A DNA stretch of 13,238 nt from CAYONQ01 sp964405375 (lineage in GTDB: Bacteria; Planctomycetota; Phycisphaerae; Sedimentisphaerales; Anaerobacaceae), in contig CAYONQ010000075.1 of NCBI GenBank assembly GCA_964405375.1, positions 1 through 13,238 on the forward strand. The letters are read 5' to 3'. The notes under the pieces were generated by a model that worked only from the letters and a program-made list of their open reading frames with translations, had not been told where the DNA came from and did not search any database. Every line of letters starts with the position of its first letter. The first letter of the stretch is position 1. Of the stretch, positions 1 through 6,543 are shown piece after piece. The translations under genes and the position numbers were made by a program.

Positions 1-482
1 GTGCTTGTGAGACCTGCGATTTCCATCCGGCTACTGAGATTGTTACAGGCCGCTTGCCGCTTGAGTTGACAGGTAGCGAAGAACTCTGCAAGATTGCTTT
101 TAACGTCAAAAAATCCAGTGAAGATACCGGCTGTGAGGCCTATTTTCTAATACTTTGTGACAACCTTCAAACCGTCGTGGGGAAAACCGCCCAAGCTGAC
201 AGTAAACTCTCAATCGGTGATGTCTCGAAAGTAATCCGTAGTCATTTAGAAGGAATGCCGGTCTCTGTTACAGCCAAACTGGCTTCTGCTCAGCTCACTT
301 TTGAACAAATTGCAAGTCTACAGATAGATGACATCCTGCTGCTTGATAGAAAGGTCGAGGAGCCGGTTGAATTGATTGTCGAGGGCCGATGGCTTTTTAA
401 GGGCAGGCCTGCAAAATCAGCAGGCAAATATGCCGTTGCAATTACGGAACTATCTATAAACGGGGGGATAGCAAAAAAATAA
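1..482 (+). CDS. fliM: Flagellar motor switch protein FliM, C-terminal part (5' end outside window)
   Basis: The reading frame is open from the left edge (first full codon at position 3), so the gene is cut by the window; 159 residues are visible. Residues about 85-152 form a SpoA (FliM/FliN C-terminal) domain: a hydrophobic start around MPVSVTAKL, a central IDDILLLD turn, then VEEPVELIVEGRWLFKGR. The preceding 80 residues fit the end of the FliM middle domain. FliM is known to sit in the C-ring, bind FliG and phospho-CheY, and set rotation direction. A second SpoA protein, fliN, follows 45 bp downstream, which supports FliM over an isolated SpoA protein. The TTG at 54 is not a believable start because the conserved frame continues upstream. 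Identity is fairly sure; the CheY-binding N-terminus cannot be assessed. Confidence 0.85.
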   Translation, partial: ACETCDFHPATEIVTGRLPLELTGSEELCKIAFNVKKSSEDTGCEAYFLILCDNLQTVVGKTAQADSKLSIGDVSKVIRSHLEGMPVSVTAKLASAQLTFEQIASLQIDDILLLDRKVEEPVELIVEGRWLFKGRPAKSAGKYAVAITELSINGGIAKK

Positions 483-527
483 GCGCTATAAATTACAGAT
501 ACTTAATAGTTAAAAGGAAACAAAAGC

Positions 528-935
528 ATGGCAAAAACAGCTCAAGCAGTTGAAGAAAAAACAGAAGAAGCGAAAGACCAGCAGAGCGACGCTTCGCAGC
601 AGGATTCTAAAAAGCAGGCGCAGTCTGTCGAATTTTCTGAAGTTGACGCCGCAGGGGCCACAGGACCCGGCGCAAGCTTCGACATCTTACTGGATATGAG
701 CGTACCTGTTACCGTTTCTATTGGACAGACGCAGATGCCGGTTCGCCAGCTTTTGCAGTTAGGACCTGGCTCGGTGTTGAAACTTGATAAGCCCGTTGAC
801 GAACCGGCAGACCTATATCTGAAAGACACTAAGTTTGCTGAAGGCACTGTGGTGGTGGTGGACGGCCGATTTGCAGTCAAGATAAAACAGATTCTCGGTC
901 TCGGTAGTTCGGCTGCAAATCCAACAGAGACCTGA
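528..935 (+). CDS. fliN: Flagellar motor switch protein FliN
   Basis: This 135-residue protein has a SpoA domain at about residues 50-126, with the motifs DILLDMSVPVTVSIG, LGPGSVLKLDKPVDEPADL and VVVDGRFAVKIKQIL. These match FliN closely, and the length is usual for the family. The first ~45 residues are rich in Gln, Lys, Glu and Ala and probably disordered, a common FliN extension. FliN is known to form the bottom of the C-ring with FliM and to help dock the export ATPase complex. The ATG at 528 is preceded by an AAAGGA-type ribosome binding site about 8 bases upstream. It lies in the fliM-fliN-flhA run with short gaps, so the genes are probably cotranscribed. Confidence 0.92.
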   Translation: MAKTAQAVEEKTEEAKDQQSDASQQDSKKQAQSVEFSEVDAAGATGPGASFDILLDMSVPVTVSIGQTQMPVRQLLQLGPGSVLKLDKPVDEPADLYLKDTKFAEGTVVVVDGRFAVKIKQILGLGSSAANPTET

Positions 936-987
936 AAGCGTGATACCTAAAGTGTAAGAGTCAGCAGAGGGCGGCTGAACGGAATAT

Positions 988-3108
988 ATGATGAGAGATA
1001 CCGGACAAGAACTGATAGATACGCCTCTGGCATCCTACAGCAGTATTATTTTGGCTGTGGGGTTGGTTACCGCTCTCGCCACTCTTATAATACCTCTTCC
1101 GACACCGCTGTTGGATATGCTTCTGGCCTGTAGTATATCATTGGCGGTGGCCGTCTTGATAATTACACTATCGTCAAAAGAGGCGCTCGAATTATCCACG
1201 TTCCCTTCACTGCTTTTGTTTATAACCCTGTTTCGTCTTTCTCTTAACGTGGCCTCGACCAGATTGATACTTCTGCAGGGCAATGCCGGCAAAGTCATCC
1301 AGACCTTCGGTGATTTCGTTGCAGGCGGCAAATTCGTCGTGGGGCTGGTAATCTTCCTAATCCTTGTCGTTATCCAGTTTGTTGTAATCACAAAAGGTGC
1401 GGAGCGGATAAGCGAGGTGGCCGCCCGTTTTACACTTGATGCTATGCCTGGAAAGCAGATGGCAATTGACGCAGACCTTAACGCAGGAATGATTACCGAG
1501 GACCAGGCCAACAAACGAAGGGTGAAAATTGTAAAGGAAAGCGAGTTTTATGGTGCAATGGACGGCGCCAGCAAGTTCATTCGCGGCGATGCCAAGGCAG
1601 GACTGATAATCACTGCTGTCAATATCATTGGCGGAATAGCTATGGGATATTCACGCGGTATGACGATTGCCGGTGCCATAAAGACTTATTCTGTCCTTTC
1701 CATCGGCGACGGACTTGTCAGCCAGATACCGTCGGTAATAGTGTCCGTAAGCTCGGGCTTTCTGGTAACCAAAATCTCCTCGCAGCACAGCGTCGGCCAG
1801 GACCTTAGCAGACAGTTCCTTAAGACCAGTCAGCCGTTAATGATAGCATCTTTTGTTATTGCAGGGATGGCACTGGTACCGGGTCTGCCGAAGATACCGT
1901 TTCTGTTGCTGGCTGCAGGGGCCGCCTTGATGGGGCGAGCGGTGGCTAAATCTGAAAAGGACGACCAGAAACCCACGCCCTCCCAGCAGGCAAAGCCCGA
2001 GAAACAACCGGTTGAAGAGCTGTTAGATGTTGACAGAATCTCTGTAAATGTCGGTGTGCGGTTGATTGGTATGGTTGACCCTCGTAAAGATAGCACTATC
2101 TTTGACCGTATCGGGGCGTTGCGGAGAAAGTTTGCCCAGCAGCTTGGCATTGTTATGCCTCTGGTTCGGCTGCGGGACGACATCACACTCGAATCACACG
2201 CCTACGAAATTCGCCTCGCGGACCTGCCGGTAACAAAAGGTCGGCTGGAGCCGGATATGTTCCTTGCTATGGATTCCGGTAACGTGCAGAAGAAGGTGCA
2301 GGGCATAGAAACCACGGAGCCCGTTTATGGGCTGCCGGCACTATGGATTACGCTGGACAACAAGGGAAAGGCCGAGTTAAATGGCTACACTGTTATTGAC
2401 CCTGAATCTGTCTTTATCACACACCTGTCCGAAACACTGCGAAAATATGCTGACGAGTTGCTTACCCGCGAGGATGTTCAGCTTCTCGTTGACCGGCTCC
2501 GCAAGATTCAGCCGTCACTGGTTGGGGAGGTTGTCGGCGAGCTTGTACCTGTCGGGCTGCTTCAAAGCGTGCTCAGGAATCTCTTAAAGGATGGGATACC
2601 AATTCGTGAATTAACTACCATACTCGAATCGCTATCGCAACACGCTTTGAGGACCAAAAACGCTGTCGCTTTAACGGAGATGGTCCGTAAGGCCTTGAGC
2701 AGAACCATCACCGACCAGTTTCAGGACCAGTCCGGCAAGATTTCGGCCATAACTCTGGAACCTGCCCTTGAGCACCAGATGACCGCAGCTTTGCGACAGG
2801 AAGCGGAGGCGGTAACGCTGGCTTTACCAGCCGAGATGGCAATGGATATAAGCAGAAAAATCGCACAGGCCTGGAAAGCAGCAATGGACGAAGGTAGGGA
2901 CAAGGTAGTTTTGCTGTGTGATTCAAGATTAAGAGCGCCTCTGGCTGCGACGTTATCGCGGACAGTGCCGCCGTTGCCGGTCGTTGCCTATGATGAAATC
3001 GTACTCGGGACCGAGGTCGAACCAATAGAGACCATATCCGTCCAGCAGACTTCTATTGAATCAGGCCCGACAGCACCAGCAGAGCAAAAACTTGTTGGGG
3101 TTCCGTAG
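988..3108 (+). CDS. flhA: Flagellar export apparatus protein FlhA
   Basis: At 706 residues this is a full-length FlhA, the large inner-membrane component of the flagellar type III export gate. The N-terminal half (about residues 16-320) holds several hydrophobic helices. The FHIPEP signature region lies at about 147-164 (RFTLDAMPGKQMAIDADL). The segment at about 320-345 is a charged linker, and the remainder is the cytoplasmic domain that is known to receive chaperone-substrate complexes, with YGLPALWI and the region LVGEVVGELVPVGLLQ. The start has two adjacent ATG codons (988, 991) with only a weak GGA site just upstream. flhB, fliP, fliQ and fliR, usually adjacent, are absent here; a small membrane protein gene and fliA follow instead. 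Confidence 0.97.
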   Translation: MMRDTGQELIDTPLASYSSIILAVGLVTALATLIIPLPTPLLDMLLACSISLAVAVLIITLSSKEALELSTFPSLLLFITLFRLSLNVASTRLILLQGNAGKVIQTFGDFVAGGKFVVGLVIFLILVVIQFVVITKGAERISEVAARFTLDAMPGKQMAIDADLNAGMITEDQANKRRVKIVKESEFYGAMDGASKFIRGDAKAGLIITAVNIIGGIAMGYSRGMTIAGAIKTYSVLSIGDGLVSQIPSVIVSVSSGFLVTKISSQHSVGQDLSRQFLKTSQPLMIASFVIAGMALVPGLPKIPFLLLAAGAALMGRAVAKSEKDDQKPTPSQQAKPEKQPVEELLDVDRISVNVGVRLIGMVDPRKDSTIFDRIGALRRKFAQQLGIVMPLVRLRDDITLESHAYEIRLADLPVTKGRLEPDMFLAMDSGNVQKKVQGIETTEPVYGLPALWITLDNKGKAELNGYTVIDPESVFITHLSETLRKYADELLTREDVQLLVDRLRKIQPSLVGEVVGELVPVGLLQSVLRNLLKDGIPIRELTTILESLSQHALRTKNAVALTEMVRKALSRTITDQFQDQSGKISAITLEPALEHQMTAALRQEAEAVTLALPAEMAMDISRKIAQAWKAAMDEGRDKVVLLCDSRLRAPLAATLSRTVPPLPVVAYDEIVLGTEVEPIETISVQQTSIESGPTAPAEQKLVGVP

Positions 3109-3127
3109 TGGTGCGTGAAGTGCGAAG

Positions 3128-3155
3128 CGAAATACGAAATGCGAGATATAAAGTA
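3128..3155 (+). repeat. Degenerate 7-bp tandem repeat immediately before a start codon
   Basis: Four consecutive heptamers read CGAAATA, CGAAATG, CGAGATA and TAAAGTA. The last base of the last unit is the A of the ATG at 3155. Related fragments (CGTGAAG, CGAAG) lie just upstream, from 3114. The units resemble the reverse complement of the heptamers at 5567-5608 (CGATATA, CGCAATA). The array fills most of the flhA-to-membrane-protein gap, so the leader and weak ribosome binding site of the next gene are made of repeat sequence. Confidence 0.6.
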
Positions 3156-3400
3156 TGCCCTTACATGTTCGGTCGATTGCGGTAAGTGTTGCTGTGATAT
3201 GTTTTTTCTGCCTGGGTCTTATTGGCTGGATTAGCGGTCTTTCGCCGTTTATCTGCTGCAAGCGGGCCGTGGCAGGGGCGGTGATTGCGTATATAGCGGC
3301 AGTTTGTGCTGTAAGGGCAATTAACGCTATTTTGACCGGTGCAATGATTACAAGCCAGATAAAGCGACGAAAGGAAAAAGACAGTGGCGGTGGGGACTAA
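3155..3400 (+). CDS. Small two-helix membrane protein between flhA and fliA, function unknown
   Basis: This 81-residue protein has hydrophobic segments at about residues 8-32 and 38-62, then a basic, charged tail (KRRKEKD). It is most simply a two-pass inner-membrane protein with a short cytoplasmic tail. I do not recognise a family. The frame is closed just upstream (TAA at 3149), so ATG 3155 is the first possible start; the ribosome binding site is weak (a GAGA stretch inside the heptamer array). Its end overlaps the fliA start by 17 bases, which suggests translational coupling. Position inside the operon suggests a flagellar export or assembly accessory. It sits where flhF is often found but is far too short to be FlhF. 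Confidence 0.7.
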   Translation: MPLHVRSIAVSVAVICFFCLGLIGWISGLSPFICCKRAVAGAVIAYIAAVCAVRAINAILTGAMITSQIKRRKEKDSGGGD

Positions 3401-4214
3401 GGATATTACCGGGCATTCCCGCAGGGCAGGGTCTTTTCCGCGGTCTGTCGGGATTGAAGATAGCCGGGCGCATCTAAAGGCCGTTGCCGTTAGCGCATAT
3501 ACCGGCCAGAAAGCTCGATTACTCGATGAAGAGCAGATAGTGCGATTTATTCCTATGGTTCACAAAATAGCTCATCGGGTGGTAACCTATCTGAAGCCCC
3601 CTCTGTCATTTAAGGATTTGGTTTCCGCAGGTACTGTTGGATTGCTCAAGGCCGCCCGCGATTTTGACCCCTCTCGCCAGGCCGCGTTCAAAACCTACGC
3701 CTATATCAGAATCAAAGGGGCTATTCTCGATGAACTGAGGGGGGTTTCTTTGCTGCCTGTAAATCTCAACAAGCAGATTCGCAATGCAGCCAAGCTGGCC
3801 CGGAAAATTGCCGAGCAGACCGGCACCGTACCTACGGACGCCGAGCTGGCTGAGAAACTTGGAATAAGTGTTAATGAGCTTTACAAAATATTCGAGAATG
3901 CTCGCGCTCAGCATTTTATATCACTCGACGGCCTCGGAGATGAATCTGCTGCGCTGGGCGCTTCTCTGGCAGCCAACGCAACCACTCCCGTCCAGCAGGT
4001 TGAAAGAGATGAGCTTATAGACAGATTAACGGAGGCGATACAGCAGTTGCCCGAAAGGCAGCGCCAGATTATTCTGCTTTATTACCACCAGCATCTCACG
4101 ATGAAGCAGATTGCCGGGATTTTCAAGATTACCGAGCCGCGTGTCAGCCAGCTTCACGCAAGTGCTTTATTTAACTTGTCCGTAAAATTAAGGCGATGGA
4201 AAGATGGCAGATAA
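3384..4214 (+). CDS. fliA: RNA polymerase sigma factor for flagellar operon, FliA/WhiG family (sigma-28)
   Basis: This 276-residue sigma-70-family protein matches FliA. Region 2 lies at about residues 50-120, including DLVSAGTVGLLKAARDFDPS, then FKTYAYIRIKGAILDELR, a pattern typical of sigma-28. Region 3 lies at about 125-170 (TDAELAEKLGIS). Region 4 lies at about 205-265, with a helix-turn-helix around LTMKQIAGIFKITEPRVSQL. There is no region 1.1, as expected. FliA is known to direct late flagellar promoters of the form TAAA-N15-GCCGATAA and to be inhibited by FlgM. The GTG start at 3384 has a good AAAGGAA site about 9 bases upstream. The ~45 residues before region 2 are longer than in enteric FliA. 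A sigma-28-like promoter and a FlgM-like gene lie at 6479-6813. Confidence 0.95.
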   Translation: MAVGTKDITGHSRRAGSFPRSVGIEDSRAHLKAVAVSAYTGQKARLLDEEQIVRFIPMVHKIAHRVVTYLKPPLSFKDLVSAGTVGLLKAARDFDPSRQAAFKTYAYIRIKGAILDELRGVSLLPVNLNKQIRNAAKLARKIAEQTGTVPTDAELAEKLGISVNELYKIFENARAQHFISLDGLGDESAALGASLAANATTPVQQVERDELIDRLTEAIQQLPERQRQIILLYYHQHLTMKQIAGIFKITEPRVSQLHASALFNLSVKLRRWKDGR

Positions 4215-4446
4215 TGATTCCAATATAATAAAGCCGGTGGAAAGCTTACAGAATATCACAGGTTTGACTCCTGCAAGACGTCGTGAGGAGAGAAAACGCC
4301 GGCGCAACCGGCACGAACAGGAAACAGAGGAATCCGCCGAAGGCGAATTGAATGAGTCGGTTGACGAACAGACTATTAACACTGAATTTCCCGAAAACGA
4401 AAGTGAGCATCTTGCCGATGATGCCGGTATTGACTATCGCGCTTGA
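4204..4446 (+). CDS. Small highly charged protein overlapping the fliA end, function unknown
   Basis: This 80-residue protein has no membrane segment. A short N-terminal part is followed by a strongly basic cluster (RRREERKRRRNRH, about residues 27-39) and then an acidic tail rich in Glu and Asp. Such polarity suggests a disordered or partner-binding protein. I do not recognise a family. Its ATG lies inside fliA, overlapping by 11 bases, with an AAGG site about 10 bases upstream, so it is probably cotranscribed and coupled with fliA. Coupling to a sigma factor allows a role in sigma-28 control, but this is inference from position only. It is likely the last gene of the fliM operon: a gap of about 110 bases with a new promoter follows. 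Confidence 0.6.
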   Translation: MADNDSNIIKPVESLQNITGLTPARRREERKRRRNRHEQETEESAEGELNESVDEQTINTEFPENESEHLADDAGIDYRA

Positions 4447-4502
4447 CCAAGAAGAAGTAGTGAGTAGAAACTGGTGGTTGATAACTTGCCGGTTACAGTT
4501 AT

Positions 4503-4534
4503 TTGGCCGGTTGAGCTATGAGGTAATATATTAC
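4503..4534 (+). promoter_or_regulatory. Possible housekeeping promoter overlapped by a 12-bp palindrome
   Basis: A -35-like TTGGCC (4503-4508) and a -10-like TATATT (4527-4532) are separated by 18 bases. They match the sigma-70 consensus at 4/6 and 5/6 positions. A perfect palindrome GTAATATATTAC (4523-4534) covers the -10 box and could be an operator for a dimeric repressor. Transcription would begin near 4539, about 18 bases before the start codon at 4557. Weak AT-rich matches arise easily by chance. Confidence 0.35.
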
Positions 4535-4556
4535 ACTATGAAAGGTTAGGGACAAA

Positions 4557-4865
4557 ATGCCAAAAGTAGCAGGATGCATTCTAAAAGCCGAAGATGTTGA
4601 CCTTCAAGGCCAATTTATTCTCGATGTGCCGCGGGTCTGCCCGACTCTGTCGGGAGAAAAAGCTACTGCCTCAGCCCCACCACAGGTGCGCATTATCGAA
4701 AACCACCCCGACTTTGCTGTTATAGAGATAGTTTGCTGCTGTGGTGCAAGGGCATCTGTAAAATGTGAATATGCTGCCAGCCAACCTGCTGCTGAGGATT
4801 CTGGCCCCCCTCTGCAAAATAGTGCAAATAAGGCCCCTGACCAGAAAACCGACCAAACAAAATAA
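4557..4865 (+). CDS. Small cysteine-containing protein, function unknown
   Basis: This 102-residue soluble protein begins at an ATG with an AGGG site 5-6 bases upstream. A core at about residues 43-72 (VRIIENHPDFAVIEIVCCCG, continuing to Cys70) looks like a short beta-rich module with three adjacent cysteines (60-62) plus Cys70. Further cysteines are Cys7 and Cys28. The cysteines could bind metal, but there is no clean pair of CxxC motifs. The last 30 residues are low-complexity and polar. No signal peptide is visible, so a cytoplasmic location is likely, which makes reduced cysteines plausible. It begins a three-gene unit with two lipoproteins, next to the flagellar operon. I do not recognise a family. 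Confidence 0.65.
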   Translation: MPKVAGCILKAEDVDLQGQFILDVPRVCPTLSGEKATASAPPQVRIIENHPDFAVIEIVCCCGARASVKCEYAASQPAAEDSGPPLQNSANKAPDQKTDQTK

Positions 4866-4880
4866 TTGGAGAAAGATACA

Positions 4881-5552
4881 ATGCAAGCTAACAAGAAAAT
4901 TATGCTTTTTCTGTTTCTGTTACCGGTATTGTTGGGATTAACATTCCTGCAGCCGGGCTGCACAGTTACTAAAGAACCAGGCAGGTTCACTCTTCAGACC
5001 GGCCCTGTTCGGGAACTGCGGCCCTCTCAACAACCACAGCAGGATAACAAACAGCAGCCCGCCGCTTCTATCGAGAAAAGATTCACCGAGTCCACCCTAC
5101 AAGGCCCAACCGCAGTGGAATCCGCAATAGAGTTGTCGGAAAAATATGCCAGAGTCTCCGAAGAAGCAGCCCTAATGAGGCAAAAAAACCAGGAACTTAT
5201 GGCTACAAACCTGCAGCTCAAAGACCAGCTCGCCGTGATGGACGCCCAATTGCAACAGACACAAAAGGAATTAAACCAGGCAAACGACCTTTTGATTGAG
5301 ATGCGTATTGAATTGAATAACTGGAAGACCGATATTCTCGGTTTTCGCGGCGAGATGCGCAACGCCGAAAAGGCCCAATTGGAGGCGCTGCTTAAGATAC
5401 TTGAAACCCTGGGCGGAGAGATTAAGGACGAATCTGCCCAGGCCAATCAGGTAAATGATGCAGACTCAACTAAGGTATCATCAGCCAGAGCCGTTCAACC
5501 TCAACCCCAGTTCCAACAAATTGGAACAACTTCAGGTGAGTCAAATGAATAA
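4881..5552 (+). CDS. Coiled-coil lipoprotein, function unknown
   Basis: The 223-residue product starts with a Lys-Lys n-region, a hydrophobic stretch (residues 8-22) and a lipobox-like FLQPGC with Cys27. This indicates lipid anchoring in the envelope, although the box is not the strict consensus. A Gln/Pro-rich linker follows. Residues about 80-178 are rich in heptad-spaced Leu, Ile, Met and Ala (for example LQLKDQLAVMDAQLQQTQKE) and should form a long alpha-helical coiled coil. The ATG at 4881 is chosen because a GGAG site lies 10 bases upstream; the TTG at 4866 overlaps that site. The gene follows the cysteine-protein stop closely. Its end overlaps the next lipoprotein gene. A structural envelope or flagellar-base role is only inference. 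Confidence 0.75.
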   Translation: MQANKKIMLFLFLLPVLLGLTFLQPGCTVTKEPGRFTLQTGPVRELRPSQQPQQDNKQQPAASIEKRFTESTLQGPTAVESAIELSEKYARVSEEAALMRQKNQELMATNLQLKDQLAVMDAQLQQTQKELNQANDLLIEMRIELNNWKTDILGFRGEMRNAEKAQLEALLKILETLGGEIKDESAQANQVNDADSTKVSSARAVQPQPQFQQIGTTSGESNE

Positions 5553-6351
5553 TTTAAGGATGATATTATCGTATTGCGTATATCGTATTGCGTATATCGC
5601 ATTACATCTGCGGCAAAATACCGGCTATGAACGCAAAACCCGGGAGTGGTCCTGTACTGTTATGCTGTTATGCACTTGTGTCCTTTTATCTGGCTGCCGG
5701 TTGTTCTACAGGACTGCTGTGCCGTCGGCGGACTACTATTATCTAAATCCGGATAAGGATATGTGTACTGTAGGCAGGGTTGCCATTGTTGAGCTGGAAA
5801 ATGATTCCAGTTTCCCGCAAATTTCCACCGACGTAACCGAGGCCCTTTTCCACTCGCTGCAGAAGAAACAGCTTTTCAGTTTAACCGTTGTCCGCCAAAG
5901 CGACCCTGCGTGGCGCAGCTTACAGTTGGACCTGAGCTCGGGTTTAGCCCCTATTTTGCAAAGAGATACAAAATGGCAGCCCTTACTACGAACCCGGAAC
6001 AGAATATCCGGCTGCCTTACAGGGTCAACATTTACTCTTGAGCAACTATTAGCAATCCGCGAGGCATTGAAGTGCAATGCGGTATTGATTGGCACTATTA
6101 CCGATTTTAAGCCTTATCCTCATATGGCCATCGGGCTTCGCCTAAGACTTATAGACCTGAGGGACGGCCAATTACTGTGGGCTCTTGAACAGATTTGGGA
6201 CAGCGCCGATAAAACGACTGAATATCACATAAAAAGCTATTTTCAAAGTCAGATGCGTTCGGGTTTTGCACCTCTGCGTGAGCAACTGGTGGCCATCAGT
6301 TCGCTTAAGTTTATTAAGTTTGTGACCTATGAGGTGGCTGAAACACTATAG
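5545..6351 (+). CDS. Lipoprotein with CsgG/LpoB/FlgO-like domain (tentative)
   Basis: With the ATG at 5545 the product is 268 residues. That start overlaps the end of the previous gene and has an AGGTGAG site 5 bases upstream, so the two are probably coupled. A lipobox LLSGC lies at residues 47-51, but a 50-residue signal is too long; the extra N-terminal length is largely encoded by a 7-bp tandem repeat. The mature part begins with a segment around ADYYYLNPDKD, then VGRVAIVELEND and STDVTEALFHSLQKKQLFSL. This pattern fits the TolB-N-type fold shared by CsgG, LpoB and FlgO lipoproteins, which is a fold-level guess. Later AVLIGTITDFKPYPHMAIGL and LRLIDLRDGQLLWALEQ support it. A frame-2 overlap with a second lipobox is described among the findings. 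Confidence 0.7.
   Translation: MNNLRMILSYCVYRIAYIALHLRQNTGYERKTREWSCTVMLLCTCVLLSGCRLFYRTAVPSADYYYLNPDKDMCTVGRVAIVELENDSSFPQISTDVTEALFHSLQKKQLFSLTVVRQSDPAWRSLQLDLSSGLAPILQRDTKWQPLLRTRNRISGCLTGSTFTLEQLLAIREALKCNAVLIGTITDFKPYPHMAIGLRLRLIDLRDGQLLWALEQIWDSADKTTEYHIKSYFQSQMRSGFAPLREQLVAISSLKFIKFVTYEVAETL
5567..5608 (+). repeat. 7-bp tandem repeat (14-bp period) inside lipoprotein 2 coding start
   Basis: Heptamers TATCGTA and TTGCGTA alternate twice without error (5567-5594), giving a perfect 14-bp period, followed by the decayed units TATCGCA and TTACATC (5595-5608). The array lies between the start codon at 5545 and the lipobox of the lipoprotein gene. Six heptamers total 42 bases, so the present copy number keeps the downstream frame open. 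Addition or loss of one heptamer would not. Confidence 0.85.
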
Positions 6352-6478
6352 CTGGGCTCTCAAATGTAAAAAATGTCTGGAGTTATTCAGAAGGATGTCG
6401 CGATAAGGTCCTAAAAATGTGTTCTTTTCTTGAGAATATGTCAGCCTTGGGAAAAAATGAAAATTCGGCAAAAAACCT

Positions 6479-6505
6479 TAAAGTTTTATTAAAAGTATGC
6501 GAGAA
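6479..6505 (+). promoter_or_regulatory. Sigma-28 (FliA)-type promoter
   Basis: TAAAGTTT (6479-6486) matches the sigma-28 -35 consensus at all eight positions. After exactly the consensus 11-base spacing comes TGCGAGAA (6498-6505), which matches the -10 consensus GCCGATAA at five of eight positions, including CGA and the last AA. It lies 38 bases before the start codon of the FlgM-like gene at 6544, and fliA is encoded 2.3 kb upstream. The combination of spacing, position and gene identity makes it believable. Confidence 0.65.
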
Positions 6506-6543
6506 GAATTATGGACGGAAAATTTTAAAAGAGTGATGGTACA

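Noticed and set aside
54..482. A separate gene starting at TTG 54
   Set aside because: The frame is open and FliM-like upstream to the window edge; this is the 3' part of fliM.
542..880. 112-codon minus-strand frame opposite fliN
   Set aside because: It is a shadow of fliN codon usage; the Ser/Cys-rich product has no recognisable features.
2708..3025. Minus-strand open frames across the end of flhA
   Set aside because: They are antisense to strongly conserved FlhA sequence, lack ribosome binding sites and show low-complexity composition.
4866..4880. TTG 4866 as start of the coiled-coil lipoprotein
   Set aside because: It overlaps the GGAG ribosome binding site that serves ATG 4881, and would spoil the signal-peptide n-region.
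5455..5544. ATG 5455 as start of lipoprotein 2
   Set aside because: It would overlap the upstream coiled-coil gene by about 100 bases with no suitable ribosome binding site; 5545 has AGGTGAG.
6399..6406. CGCGATAA as a sigma-28 -10 box upstream of the FlgM-like gene
   Set aside because: No TAAA at the correct spacing; the site at 6479-6505 fits far better.
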